Part shown: piece after piece, positions 12,956 through 24,453 of the stretch
Numbering within the stretch: the first letter of the stretch is position 1
How the letters are laid out: each line of letters starts with the position of its first letter
Assembly (NCBI RefSeq): GCF_029962835.1
Contig: NC_080575.1
Coordinates: 46,703,437-46,767,436, forward strand
DNA from: Magnolia sinica
Lineage: Eukaryota; Streptophyta; Magnoliopsida; Magnoliales; Magnoliaceae
Direction: 5' to 3'
DNA length: 64,000 bases
Translations under genes and position numbers: made by a program
The notes under the pieces: model-generated
The model's input: only the letters and a program-made list of their open reading frames with translations
Databases searched by the model: none
What the model was told of the DNA's origin: nothing

Positions 12956-12959
12956 TGCT

Positions 12960-13330
12960 CCAGGAGGTTTAAATGGTAGGCATTTCCCTTCCCATTTTTT
13001 CTTGTCATTTGGCCCACTTGAGTTTTGGATATGCCTCATTTTTGGGCCCATTGCCCAACATGATATTAGAAAACGGATGGATGTGGTGGATTTCTGACAA
13101 ACATCACGGTGGGCCCCATGACTCCACCTAGTGTCCCATCATAGGAAAGTTCTTGTGAAATCCTTCCGTTGAACCAGTGCAATAACATGGGTGGGACTTG
13201 GCTGTGGCCTATGGGGGCCCACCTTAATGTGTGTTGTATATTTGAGCCGTCCATCCATTTTTCCAGTTCATTTTAGGGCACTGACTCGAAAATGAAGCAT
13301 ATTCAATCTCAGGTGAACCACCTTACAAGA
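12960..13330. mobile_element. Fold-back element fragments
   Basis: Further copies of one arm (CATCACGGTGGGCCCCATGA, then a GGGCCCACCTTAATGTGTG block with CCGTCCATCC) follow element 3 directly, ending at a T-run near 13340. Confidence 0.55.
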
Positions 13331-13339
13331 TTTAACGGG

Positions 13340-14290
13340 TTTTTTTTTTTTTTGGATTCTGCAGAATTTCAACGCTACTACATCTAACCATGCTTTATGG
13401 AGTTAAGGACTTCGAGCAAGCAAAAAAGAAAATAAATGGCACCTAGCTTTTCCTTCATAGGGTTTTAAGACCCTGGGTAGACAGAAAGAAAATAAGCAAC
13501 ACCTAACTTTAGTTCAAGGGGTTTAGGACCCCGAGTAGGCAAATAAAATAAAAGAGAGAATGTAAATAGGAGAGGATTTCAGAAATAAAATAAAAATGAG
13601 TGTGCTACTGATGTGCTTGGAATGTGTGGAATGGAATGCAGATTGAATTTAGATGTGGAAGGAAAAGGGGGAGACCAGATATCCTTTTTCTGCAAAAGGG
13701 ATGGTCGGATATCACTGATTCCAACCATACTCTTGACTTTAGTGGCTTATTTGGTGGACTAGGTTTCTTGGGTCAGCCAACACATTAGCATTGTCGGGTT
13801 TTCCCGGACACCTCGAGACCTCGGATAGACTCTTTGAACTCTTACAGCCTCTTTAGTTACTCCCCACTGCTAGACATTCTCCCCCCTCGATACTCTCGAC
13901 CTTTCCCTCTCCAATCACCTTTGGTCTCCCCTGGAAGGCTCGCTGTTATGGTGGTTAAATAGGCCTTAAACCGGCCATTCAAGGGCCGGTTGCAAGCTAT
14001 ATGTACCTTTTTTGCCCGTGTTAGCTATTCTAGATAGGTAATGATATTCTGAGCCAAAAGAGGGTTTTTTTGAACAATCGGCCCTTGAAGGGCCAGTTAT
14101 AGGTTACTTTTTTATTTTAAAAAATGTTAAAGGGGGGCGGCAAGGCCCTTTTTATATTAAAAAAAGGTTTACATGACACAACCTATGGCATTCTCCCTTT
14201 TCTTAAACATTAAAATATAATATCTTATATTAAAATCTGTCCTTTTTTTTTTTCTTTTTTTTCTTTTTTTTTTTGTATCACACCCTTTTT
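13340..14290. other. Unresolved stretch with short tandem duplication
   Basis: A ~65-bp unit with GGCACCTAGCTTTTCCTTCA and CCCTGGGTAGACAGAAAG is repeated once in diverged form (CAACACCTAACTTTAG, CCCCGAGTAGGCAAATAA) near 13440-13540. T-runs occur near 13340 and 14250. No gene recognised. Confidence 0.4.
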
Positions 14291-14297
14291 AGAAAAA

Positions 14298-14800
14298 TGC
14301 TCGTATCTCATTTGTTGCATGTCCTTTTCTTGTAATTTTAGGCTTGTTGGAAAGATAATTTGATAAGCTTTCTAACGGGACAAAATCACTTCAATTGGAC
14401 ACCATTTGATATGCCAAAAGTGCGACTACTCGGTGTGCAAAATTGGTAAAGTGCAAAGTTGACCAAATGCTCGTATCTTCATTGATGCATGTTACTTTTC
14501 AGTGATCTCAGGCTCGTTTGAAAGATAATTTGATAAGATTCTCAATGGGACTAGAATCACTTGGATAACCATTTGATCTGTCAAAAGTGGGTTCAAAGTT
14601 GTTGCAATTTTGGCCACTTGATGTGCAAAGTCGACAACGCACAATTTTAGTAAATGAGTTCCTCGCTATAACTCCGATCGGAGCAAACTTAGGCTTGTTG
14701 GGAAGATCATTTAACCACCTTTATAATAAATCATAAATCACCTATATCAAAGATCGTATAACTTGTTATCATTTGACCCGAAGTATGCTTTCTATAACAT
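14298..14800. repeat. About three tandem repeats of 170-185 bp
   Basis: Units begin AATGCTCGTATCTCATTTG (about 14298), AATGCTCGTATCTTCATTGA (about 14467) and AATGAGTTCCTCGCTATAAC (about 14651). Each is followed by AGGCTTGTTGGAAAGATAAT or a variant. The pattern resembles tandem repeats found in untranslated parts of some Gypsy elements. Confidence 0.6.
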
Positions 14801-16170
14801 TAGTGCCACTTTGTATACAAGGGCAACCGTACTAATCTCGACCTTGATATAACTTGGAAATGTAATCTTTCACACCTTAAGACCTCACTATCTAGGGCGA
14901 CTAAGTAGCAAGGAGAGTGGTCCTTGGTTCGAGAGAGTTTATTGTCATTTTCGGCACATTAGCTGCTACACACATAGAAATTTTGAGATTATGAGTCCGG
15001 ATGAGTGGTCGCGATCCAATCCTTACTAGATGTTGGTGTTGTTTGATCGGATCCAGTGTGTGTTTCCGGAAAGTATCAAAGACCCTTGTTGACTTGACCC
15101 ATTCGGATTTTCAATGTTTATCAGGTCGATCAAAAGCAATTTTATCGCAAAGATGCACGATCAGGGTTTCTGGAAGGTCTAGTCAATTTGGCCAGGATCG
15201 GATTGGTCAGTTCCCTGATTTGCAAATTTGGCCCATTAGTTGTTATCAAGACATGCGAGGATTCTCCCCGTTCGACCCGTTCGGATTTTCAATAAATTTT
15301 TACTCAACATGAGACGGCTTTATCAAAGCCAAGCTGAAGCTTAAAGAGTAGTTCATTCTCATTTTGGGTGGAGTGTCTATAGTTATGTGTTTGGGTTAGA
15401 ATCCTTAGGCCCATAGTCATTAGTTTGTTTGTTTATTTTATCTTTTAACAAAGACAGGGATAGGTATAATTTCATTGTAATAAGTGATTGCCCTATATTA
15501 TAGTAAAAGAGAGGTGGGGCATGTAGAGCTCTTAATGCTCTTTCCTCTCCTCTTCTCCTTCCTCTCATCTTTCTTCCTTTCTTCTTCTTCCATCTCTCAA
15601 ACTACACCATTAAAAATAATAATAATAATAATTCAAGTGAAAAAAAAGAAGCAGCCTTTGCTGTGTTTAGAAAAGTTCGAAATGAAGGATGAAAAATTGT
15701 TGAGCCACTTAATTTCTTACTCAAAAGTCATGATGGAGAATCTGTTGAAATTTCATATTGGATTTGGGGGAAAAGAGAGCACCAATGAACATTAGACATC
15801 AGCAGGTTAGGCTAGGAGTTGAGGTTGATGAATGATCTTGTGAAATTCCTATGTGATGGACATGTAAAAGGTTGGATCATCAGTCTACATTGGCCATTAG
15901 GTACATGCTGCGTTTGTTGTAAATAACCCAAATGGAGTTTGAATCCAACCATCTTATAATTTCAATTTGTGCAAATAGCCAGTAGGTGATGCTATATTTG
16001 TTGTGGATAGCCCAACAATCGCTTATATCCGGCCATTAGGAGAGCAGAAATCAAGTATGGCCTCAACGACTATGATTTCAATCATTTCAATGGTGTTCTA
16101 ATTTGCTCAAACTTCCAAACTGTCAATATTCATGTTACGATAACTTTTCTCACCAGCTTCTTGTTTGATC
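14801..16170. other. Unresolved; upstream of the first certain DUF971 exon
   Basis: I searched here for a 5' exon of the DUF971 gene and found no clear candidate. The 103-codon ORFs at 15001 and 15484 have no family signature and are low complexity (pyrimidine-rich, poly-Ile). Confidence 0.35.
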
Positions 16171-16174
16171 TCAG

Positions 16175-18924
16175 GTAGAGGTGGAATTTGCTGATGGAAG
16201 CGTATACAATTTGTCCGCTGAATTTCTTAGAATACATAGCCCTGCTGCCGACAGCAAGATTAGGTCGGTGGGTGGAGAAAAGGTAGTCAATGGATTTTGA
16301 TTAAAAAAAATAAAATCTAAATAAACTACTTTCATTTTGTGATGCTTCATGATTGATAATTTTTCATAATTCCCTGGTTGTCATCATCATAATTGTCATT
16401 ACCCTTGTCGTCATCATTCTTATATTGCAAATTTTGGTGGAGTTCTCTTTTCTCAATTTTGGCTGGCCATGTCTTCCGCTTCGTCCCACCTGGCCAGAAT
16501 CATTTTACTGTAATTCTTTTGCTTCTTAAATAACAAATGGCAGTGATATCATCTAGGGCGTGTTTGGATGGACTGTTGAATTGAATTGAAATAATCATCA
16601 TTATGATCACCACCGCCACCATCATCTGGTTTGGCTTTTAAATGGTAGATTGGGAAAAGTTTAGCAAGGGCTACTCACCAAACAACAACCTTCCTCTTTT
16701 ATCCAAGCTCTTGGAACCATAGTTCAAAAACTCACAAACTCGATATCTAGCCTAGGCTGGTCAACTTAATGACTCAAGTGAGTCTTTACTTGACTCAATA
16801 TTTTAATAATCAAGTTTATAGTACTCTACTAGTGTGGAAATTTTAATAAAATAGCTACAGTATATAAAATACCTCCAAGTAAACACATGTATCTTCACTA
16901 GTAGTGCATATGCTCTTTTGGAGGTTGTCAGCTGTTCAACTATTGCCTTCCTTTCTATTTCGAAGAACAAAAAAAAAAACCCATTAATTGGGCGAGTGAC
17001 TCTATCAGGTCATGCCAAGTTGCATCATGTCAACGAGTCCTGTCGAGTCCCAACCAAGTCAAGCTTCGCTGCAAGTTTCCAAGTGACCTGCCTCAAAATC
17101 TCGTCAAGTCAAGCTGACTCAGCTGTGTTTTGAGTCGGGTCACTGAGTTTTAGAACTATGCTAGGAACTAGTCATGGCAGTGACTCATATGGACAGCACT
17201 CACATGCCAATATAGTCCCACCCAGTACTGATCCTAGCCCAACCATTGCTTGCATGACCCAAAGGGCAAGAAACCAATATAGGGTCATGGAGGGGCAGTT
17301 GCCAAAGCAACCCCTATATATGAAGCACCACATGCATGAAAAGTCATGCTTGAGAAGTTGGCTGCTCAAATAGTAGAGAGCACACCAATGTATGATTACC
17401 AACACAATTCGGTGCTTTTTCCTCTTTCTTAAATCCAGAAACCTCACCTCTGTTATGAAATACGAATGCCCAAACTGAGCCTCTTAATAGTCACTCCTAT
17501 CACCAAGGCCAACATAATAGAGCCAAAATCCTTTCGATGTTATCTCAGGCTAATGTATCCAGAGCTTAGGTTGCTTGGAGCACTCTAATTTCTTCGAAGT
17601 ACAGCAACAGATGCACATATCGGCGCCACAGGTACATCAGCTGTAGAAGGGTCAAGACGAGTTAAGTACCCACATAGGCAAACCTGTTGGCCTCAGTCTA
17701 CTAAAGTGAAATGACCAAATCCAAGTTACCTTCATTAGTATTGATGGATTGGACTCCAGGTTTCATTGTGTTACCTTTAAGTCAGACTTCAAAGGAATGC
17801 AACTACAGTTTGAAGACTCTTCCTTATTATGATATTAGCTACACAAAGCGTGATGTAAGCAGCAAAAGAATTAGATTTGGGAGTGAAAAGAGTCTGTTTT
17901 TTGGCATTGATATTGAAGAATTGGAAGGTTGCAGCTGTGTTACTTTCAAGTTGGACTTGAAAGGAATGTAACTGCAATTTGAAGGCTCTTATATGAATTT
18001 AATCACAGAAAGTGTTAGGGGTAGCAACAACAAACTTAGAAATGGAGTACGAAAGACTATTTCAAAATGTTATTTAGGAATAAATGGCAAGTAGGAATGG
18101 ACCCCAGTTCAAAGCAAGAGTTTGAAGTGGGAGCAACACCTGGGTGGAAGTCCTTGCAACTAAGATTATGAATAGTAATTATGCCATCACAATTTTGCAT
18201 TTTTTTTCCTCCTTTCTAAACTGAATATTTGCGATTTCATTTCACCTGTGCATCAAACCACAGCAATAAGAATGGATTGGCTTACTCCTTTCACGCTTCA
18301 GTAGCGCTGAATATTGTGTGTAGCCTCTGTTGTCCAAACAATCTAGTAAATTGTCTTCAAGACTTCTAGTATTATCTTAACCATTGGAGAAATTACTCAT
18401 TGTAACTTGTATTGATGAATCAGCTCTAATGGTCATCCACCAATAAGTGTATGTTACTGACCATATTTCATTCTCTCCCATCAAGTTAACCAAATGAATT
18501 TTGGCTACGAAGCTACAGATTTTCAAATACAGTGAATTTACCTGACTATTTTCCCCGCTTAAAACTTTTTTCCATTAATGGCTGATGTTAGTTTCGGTTA
18601 TCCATTTGTTGAATAAGGTTATATTTGGGCGGCGGCATGTGGGCATCATGTCTGCAGAACCTGTTGGGAATTACGGAATAAGGTAGGCTAGCACCACTTG
18701 CTGTTACTATTCTTTTCATTAACTAGATAATATCAATTTATTACTTAACACTGCAGGCTCAGTGGTCACTTTCCAGGATAATTTTTGACGACTTGCATAA
18801 AACTGGGATCTACACATGGGATTACTTCCATCATCTTGGTACCAACAAGTTTAGCCTCATGAGAAACTATATCAAGACATTAAAGAAGCATGGCCTCAGC
18901 CGGGACCCTCAGAGAAGAAAATAG
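16175..18924 (+). CDS. DUF971 / GBBH-like N-terminal domain protein (3' exons)
   Basis: Three exons: 16175-16282, 18618-18682 and 18777-18924 (TAG stop 18922-18924). They have GT-AG borders and give 106 residues without a stop. Visible conserved blocks are VEVEFADGSVYNLSAEFLR, HSPAADSKIRSVGGEKV, GRRHVGIMSAEPVGNYGIR and FDDLHKTGIYTWDYFHHLG, ending in HGLSRDPQRRK. These match the small stand-alone DUF971 proteins of plants and bacteria, related to the N-terminal domain of gamma-butyrobetaine hydroxylase. Plant members are usually predicted to be organellar; the molecular role is not established. The 5' exon or exons are not secure, so this is a partial model. Introns of 2.3 kb and 94 bp are seen. 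It converges with RPN7. Confidence 0.85.
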
Positions 18925-20358
18925 TTGGGAAAGCTCAGGCAAGTATTCGTCGCACCATGGTGGAAGAGATGTCAATTGCATATCAGATTTGTTTCTAGGG
19001 ATTCTTTCCTCTTATATTTATGCATTTCTTGGTTTCTCTTTTTGTCCCTATGACCAAAAAAAAAAAAAAAGAGGAAAAGAACTGATATGTTGGCAAAGCA
19101 TCCTGTTTCCTGTCCACAGCTATTTTGAGCCTTGCTCATTTCAGTCTTCAACCTGCCGCACAACCATTTTATGGCATTCTGCTGTAACTTTCTCCATCTG
19201 GAAACAACTGTTAAATTCACTCTGGAAAATACCTGAACTTCCCCATGTTTTGGAACTATGGTCGGAGACAACCACTTGACTAGTTATGGATTTTAGGTTT
19301 GAGCTATAAAGGGAACCTTTCTGACATTCTTTTTATCTTCATTTTCTATGAACTTTGCTGGATTCGTTGTGTATATTCTCCTTTGCTTCATATCAAATCT
19401 AATGATAGATTGAAAACCCAAAAGTGGGTAGGTGCATTTGGTTTCTGTAAGAATGGTTTGAGGATTGGCAATATAATTCCTTTCAAAAAAAGGATTGGCA
19501 ACATAATGGTGGGGACGTCTTAGAAATGCTGTAAGGCTGCAAGTGTGCAATCTGTTGAGGGAATTTTCAAATAGTGTATGGTACAAATAGGTAACAAGTT
19601 TGGGATGGGGGCATTCAAAGGGTGGTGATGTCTACAACTCATGCTTTTGCTACATAAACATCCATTTCTTTGTCATTGCCTACTTCGATTCGTGGTATCT
19701 CAGCAAAAGCAGAAAACAACCCAAGAAAGATTTGACGAATTTAAAACTGGGATGTGACAAAAGTGTTCTGGGCTGTGTTTGAATGCACTATTGAATTAAA
19801 TTTAAATAACTAGTTATGTTAGTTTTGGTAGTGAAAAAACATCCTCAAATTGCTGTTACATTCCTTTAATGCAAAAACTGCAAGTAGCATAAATTATGGT
19901 TTAGAGATTAGTCCATCAATATGAATGCTGAGGTAAAATTACAATTGGGAACATTTTTCATCTTCCATTTATAGTTGCACCAAGCAGCAACAAATCCAGG
20001 TGCAGGAGTGAGTGAATGTTTACTTATTATAAATTTAAACAAATCGTGATTTGGAGCAGGAGTGGCACCTGGTTAGAAGATTCATGCAACTGAGCTTTTA
20101 TTTAACTATTACCATCAGCTTAATGGTGCATCCAAAACAGGCCAAAATTTTGCAACGTAGTGAATGAACGAATTTTAATGAATGGTTGATATTCCAACTG
20201 ATCTTCTTCTCCGTTTGCTATTCTTTTATCCACCAATCAGTTGGTTTTTCCTTCTACATTTTGGCTGGTTTTTATGATTAGAAAGAAAATTGGGAGTGAG
20301 CAATTAAGGAGTAATTTTGGAAGAGAGTAAGCTTAAAAAGATTATAGGGAGGTGAGGG

Positions 20359-20395
<37 letters not shown>

Positions 20396-22100
20396 GAGAG
20401 GGATTAGCTCTTAGTGTTTCTTATTCATAGGGAGTGTTAAGAGTATTTTGGGGATTTGATGGGGCTAGAGTAAAAGGCCATTTTTTTAAAGTGTTCATAG
20501 AAGAGACCTCAATGATATGTTTACATAGAATGTGCTCTCATGATATTTCTCGGTGAGCGAAAGTTCCTACTGCAATCAAGCGAATGTGAAAAACTTTAAG
20601 AGTCTCTGGAAGGGATGATAGTTGATAAGCAGGCACTACATAATTATTCATGTTGCACCGAATTAACTTACATTAAACTGTCCAAATTGCAGGCCTCAAT
20701 TTAGATGGATAACAGATCAAAAATTACCCTTGTTTGATTAGCTAATTAGCCTATTGGTTTATGTTAAATGGATGATGGGAATAAGATTTTTATTTATACA
20801 AAAAAATAATAATAATAATAATAAAATAAATAGAGAGAGAGAGAGAGAGAGAGAGGAAAACTCAGTAGTCCAATTTCAGCGAACAAGCGTCCATCAAAAA
20901 GAGACTAGAAATAGTTAAAACTGATATGACTTTGTAATATGACCAAGGTAAAGTGGGCCCCACAGTTTGGCTGGTCTGCTTTTGAGTTGATGTATACCCC
21001 ATGTAGAATTCTATATCACCAAGAGGACCTAGAAACGGCAGAAAGCCAAGCTGCACCGTCCATCAAGCTACTTTTTGCATTACATTACAAATGGAGCAAT
21101 AGAGTTGCATGTGGTTCAAGGACCGCCAGACAGATTTACCATTATGAAATGTGCTACAATCCACAGTTGTTTTGAAGGCCTAGCTTGACACCTTCCAGCA
21201 GTCTTAGATCTTTTGGCCCATTGTTTGGTACAAAACATTTGGTACTAGAGCCAACAACACGTCCTGGTTAGTGCATCCACCAAATGGGTGAGTACAGAAA
21301 TATGCTCCAGGAGGGTGTTGCTTGTGTTAAACCTAGATCAGAATAAAAACCACGTGGGGGGTGGGTGGAAGAGACCTGGAGATAGGCCAGTATGGGTGCT
21401 ACTGCGGTGGGCCACACCTTAAATAATGGTACCAGCAGTATTCAAAACGAAAGGAAGAAAAAAAAGAAGGAAAAAAAAAATGATAAAATGAAAAGAAACG
21501 AAAAGAGAAAAAAATGAAATGTTCACAGCCTTACTTTTGTAAAACTGTTTGCCTCTGTTATACGAGATTCATTATTTTTCAAAATAGCAACCGTCCGTTG
21601 CTTTTCCCTTATATACACAGTTGGTATCACGTTTTTGAAAACCTTTGTTGCTTCATTATAGCAAGGGGAATGAAATTATAAGCGAGTCATTCAAGATCTT
21701 TGAGTGCTCTTACAAAATTCAAGTAATCCCAAGAATCAATGAAATTCAATATTATCCCAATATCAATAACACCCGCATCACCATAAACTCGTATGGAAAT
21801 ATGATATGATTCAAACAATATTTCAAACCTCGTAAGGTATGATGCAAAGATGCAATTTTAAAGCTATAACCTCTCTAGGGCGCATCATCACCGGATGAAC
21901 AGTCCTTACCAAGCTGATGCCACTTTAGCGGGCCCAATCATAAGGTGCCTTATTGCCATTATCATTTCAGGTGCAGCTATATTCTCTTTTTTTAGATTTT
22001 AAAACCCAGTACTACTGTTGCATCAAACTTAATCATGAATGAAAAAATGAGACAACAGATTTAAGAGCTGCAACAAAACAAGGTAAAACAGTTCAATCTC
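18925..22100. other. Intergenic region between convergent DUF971 and RPN7 genes
   Basis: It holds 3' flank of both genes, a TA run (20363-20393), an AAT run near 20808, a GA run (20832-20855), and a fold-back fragment near 20950 (AAGTGGGCCCCACAGTTTGG). A hAT-MITE-like word GGGCTGTGTTTGAATG lies at 19770. No further gene recognised. Confidence 0.45.
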
Positions 22101-22118
22101 CCAACACGTGCTATGCTG

Positions 22119-22148
22119 TGCTGTGCTGCAATGCAATACAGCACAGCA
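22119..22148 (-). other. Perfect 10-bp hairpin in predicted RPN7 3' UTR
   Basis: TGCTGTGCTG (22119-22128) and its exact complement CAGCACAGCA (22139-22148) flank a 10-nt loop, starting 34 nt past the RPN7 stop codon in the sense of transcription. The left arm sits in a slightly longer TGCTG-rich run, so the stem can slip register. It could be a 3' UTR structure or merely a short repeat expansion. Confidence 0.5.
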
Positions 22149-22181
22149 ACCCTCATCTATCACTAATTAGGGTGTTCTGTC

Positions 22182-24408
22182 TCACAGATCAATCACACGA
22201 GACAGTTTCTGAATCCTATTCAATAAGAAGTCCCCTTGTTTGATCGTCACTTGATAAAGGGCATTTTTGGCATCCGGTCTGTTCGTTTCCAGGACTCCTG
22301 CAACCTTGTCAATCTTGCAGTGAAGCTTCCCTGCTGCTATAAAGCGGGACAGTTCCCTGAAAATATCACAAGCATTAAAACAGATGAAACCCAAATTTAG
22401 CAATTGGTAAGGAAGGTGACGCACGCATCCGACTAAACTGCAAAACCATTTTACCGAAAGAAATTAACATATTAATCACTTGTTGATAAACCTTGAATCT
22501 CAAATATACACAGGCCAGAGAACAATAATCAATGCAGACACTATCACCCACAAGCCACATGTAATACTTACGAATCGATGAAATCCACCGTCACGCCAAA
22601 TGCCATTGCCATTGCTTCCATGGTTACACTCTTATAGGATTCCAAAAATTGAGAGTAGACTACAGTGCGGATCTCCCTCATGTAATACCGAAAATGGGGC
22701 TGCAGATAACGATCCAGTTTTATTTGCTCCGTCAAGCCGGCTGAGAACAAAAGAGTAGGGTTGAATTCATTAATAAAATAAATAACAGAGAAAGGGAAAG
22801 TAAAAAAATAAAAAGATTAAACAGATTACGGGGAATTGCATCAAACTTGCAGACGATAATGCTTGTTTGACAAAAGCCTTCGGTCTGACAAAATGCTTGT
22901 TTTGCTGGGCAACAAAGATCATGCAGATGAGGTATAAAGGGCTTGTAAAGGGCTTCACAATGATCTCATAAAGGAGAATCTTAATTGTGGGATTGGTCAG
23001 TTTTTGGGTGGGAAGATCATCAGTATCAGATTTGGAAGATTGCGCTTGAGCTTTGGATGGATGATATCTTTAAAGAACTAGGAGCTTGCATCGGAGAGTT
23101 AATGGAGATCGATACAGAAACGGAGAACAATTGTGAACTGCAGTTTGCCCATGTGAAGATCAGGAAGAAGAAGAAGGCAATCCCTGCTCCGACTCAGATT
23201 CATTTAACGGTCGGTGATGTTGTTATAGTCACATCGGTGGTGCAGGAGAAGGAGAGCGATCATGTAATGGAGTCGAGAGGTCTGCTAATGGAGGCTGGGT
23301 ACGATGGTGATGACAGTTCCTCTGCTCCGGTGCTCTTGCGGGGCTCTGGAACAAGTTTCGGAGTGTTGTCGAGACGATGTTGGATCGCAAAAAGGTGCTT
23401 CAGAGGACTTATCTTGGAGGTTGCCACATGGCGAGGCACAGGTGCCTCCTGTGCTTCATGTCGAGAGTAGGGGTGATTGTGTTTCATCTTTCAATGAGAT
23501 TTCAACACGTGTACCTTGAAATCAAGAGGTTTCTCAAGAGGCGATTTTAAATAATGTATATGAGTCAAGTTATCCAGCTTTTGCTCGATCAAATAGAGTT
23601 GAGTTGCCACTTGCATGTGTGGGGGAAAACTTAAGTCGCAGCACGTGCCACATTCCCTTTTCTTCTAGGCCCGTTTCCAAAACCCATCAGTTGCCGCGAG
23701 ACCTCTCTCAGTGCATGGTGCATCTGGAGAAGCAGCCAGAGAGCGATTCTTCGTCAAAATCTTCACGGAGCTTATTTTGAATTTGTTGAGGAAAGGGTGA
23801 GACAGTTAATTCCTAAACAGGTCCATTTCAGATTGACGAATACAACGGTATCAGAAGCCAAAATCTAAATGGTGGAGATGGAACTGAGATCAGGACGAGT
23901 GGGTGCAATAAGGGTTCAGAAAGTTTCAGATGAAGATAATGACATGGAAAGTTAGGGCTATGAGCTGTGCTCAAAAGCGGGGGCAAATAAAAGATGTGTA
24001 CGAAATTCAAGATTCAGCTGGCAGCATTTCCGTAAACTAAGTTGGAAAAGATATATTCAAGGGTGATTAATTCAGTGTGGTGGGGAAAGCAGAAAGATTG
24101 GGTAGTGGTGGACACGCTAGGATCAGCGAGAGGCATTCTGGTGATATGGAACTCCATGGTGTGGCAGAAAGAGTACAGTTGGTCAGGTGACTATTTGGTG
24201 TCAGTGGTGTTGAAAGATATTGCGTTGGGTTTTGTTTGGATGTTCACAGCAGTATACAGGCCGTGCAAAACCAAGACTTCGTGGTGAGCTATGGGATGAA
24301 CCGAATAGATGCAGAAGCAGATGGTCTTTACCTTGGTGTTTGGGAGGGGATTTTAATGTGGATAGTTTACTCACGAGAAGTCAAATAGGAGGAGGTTGTC
24401 CACAAGTA

Positions 24409-24453
<45 letters not shown>

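Noticed and set aside
15484..15795. 5' exon of the DUF971 gene
   Set aside because: Poly-Ile and pyrimidine-rich composition with no domain start, and no donor joining correctly to 16175.
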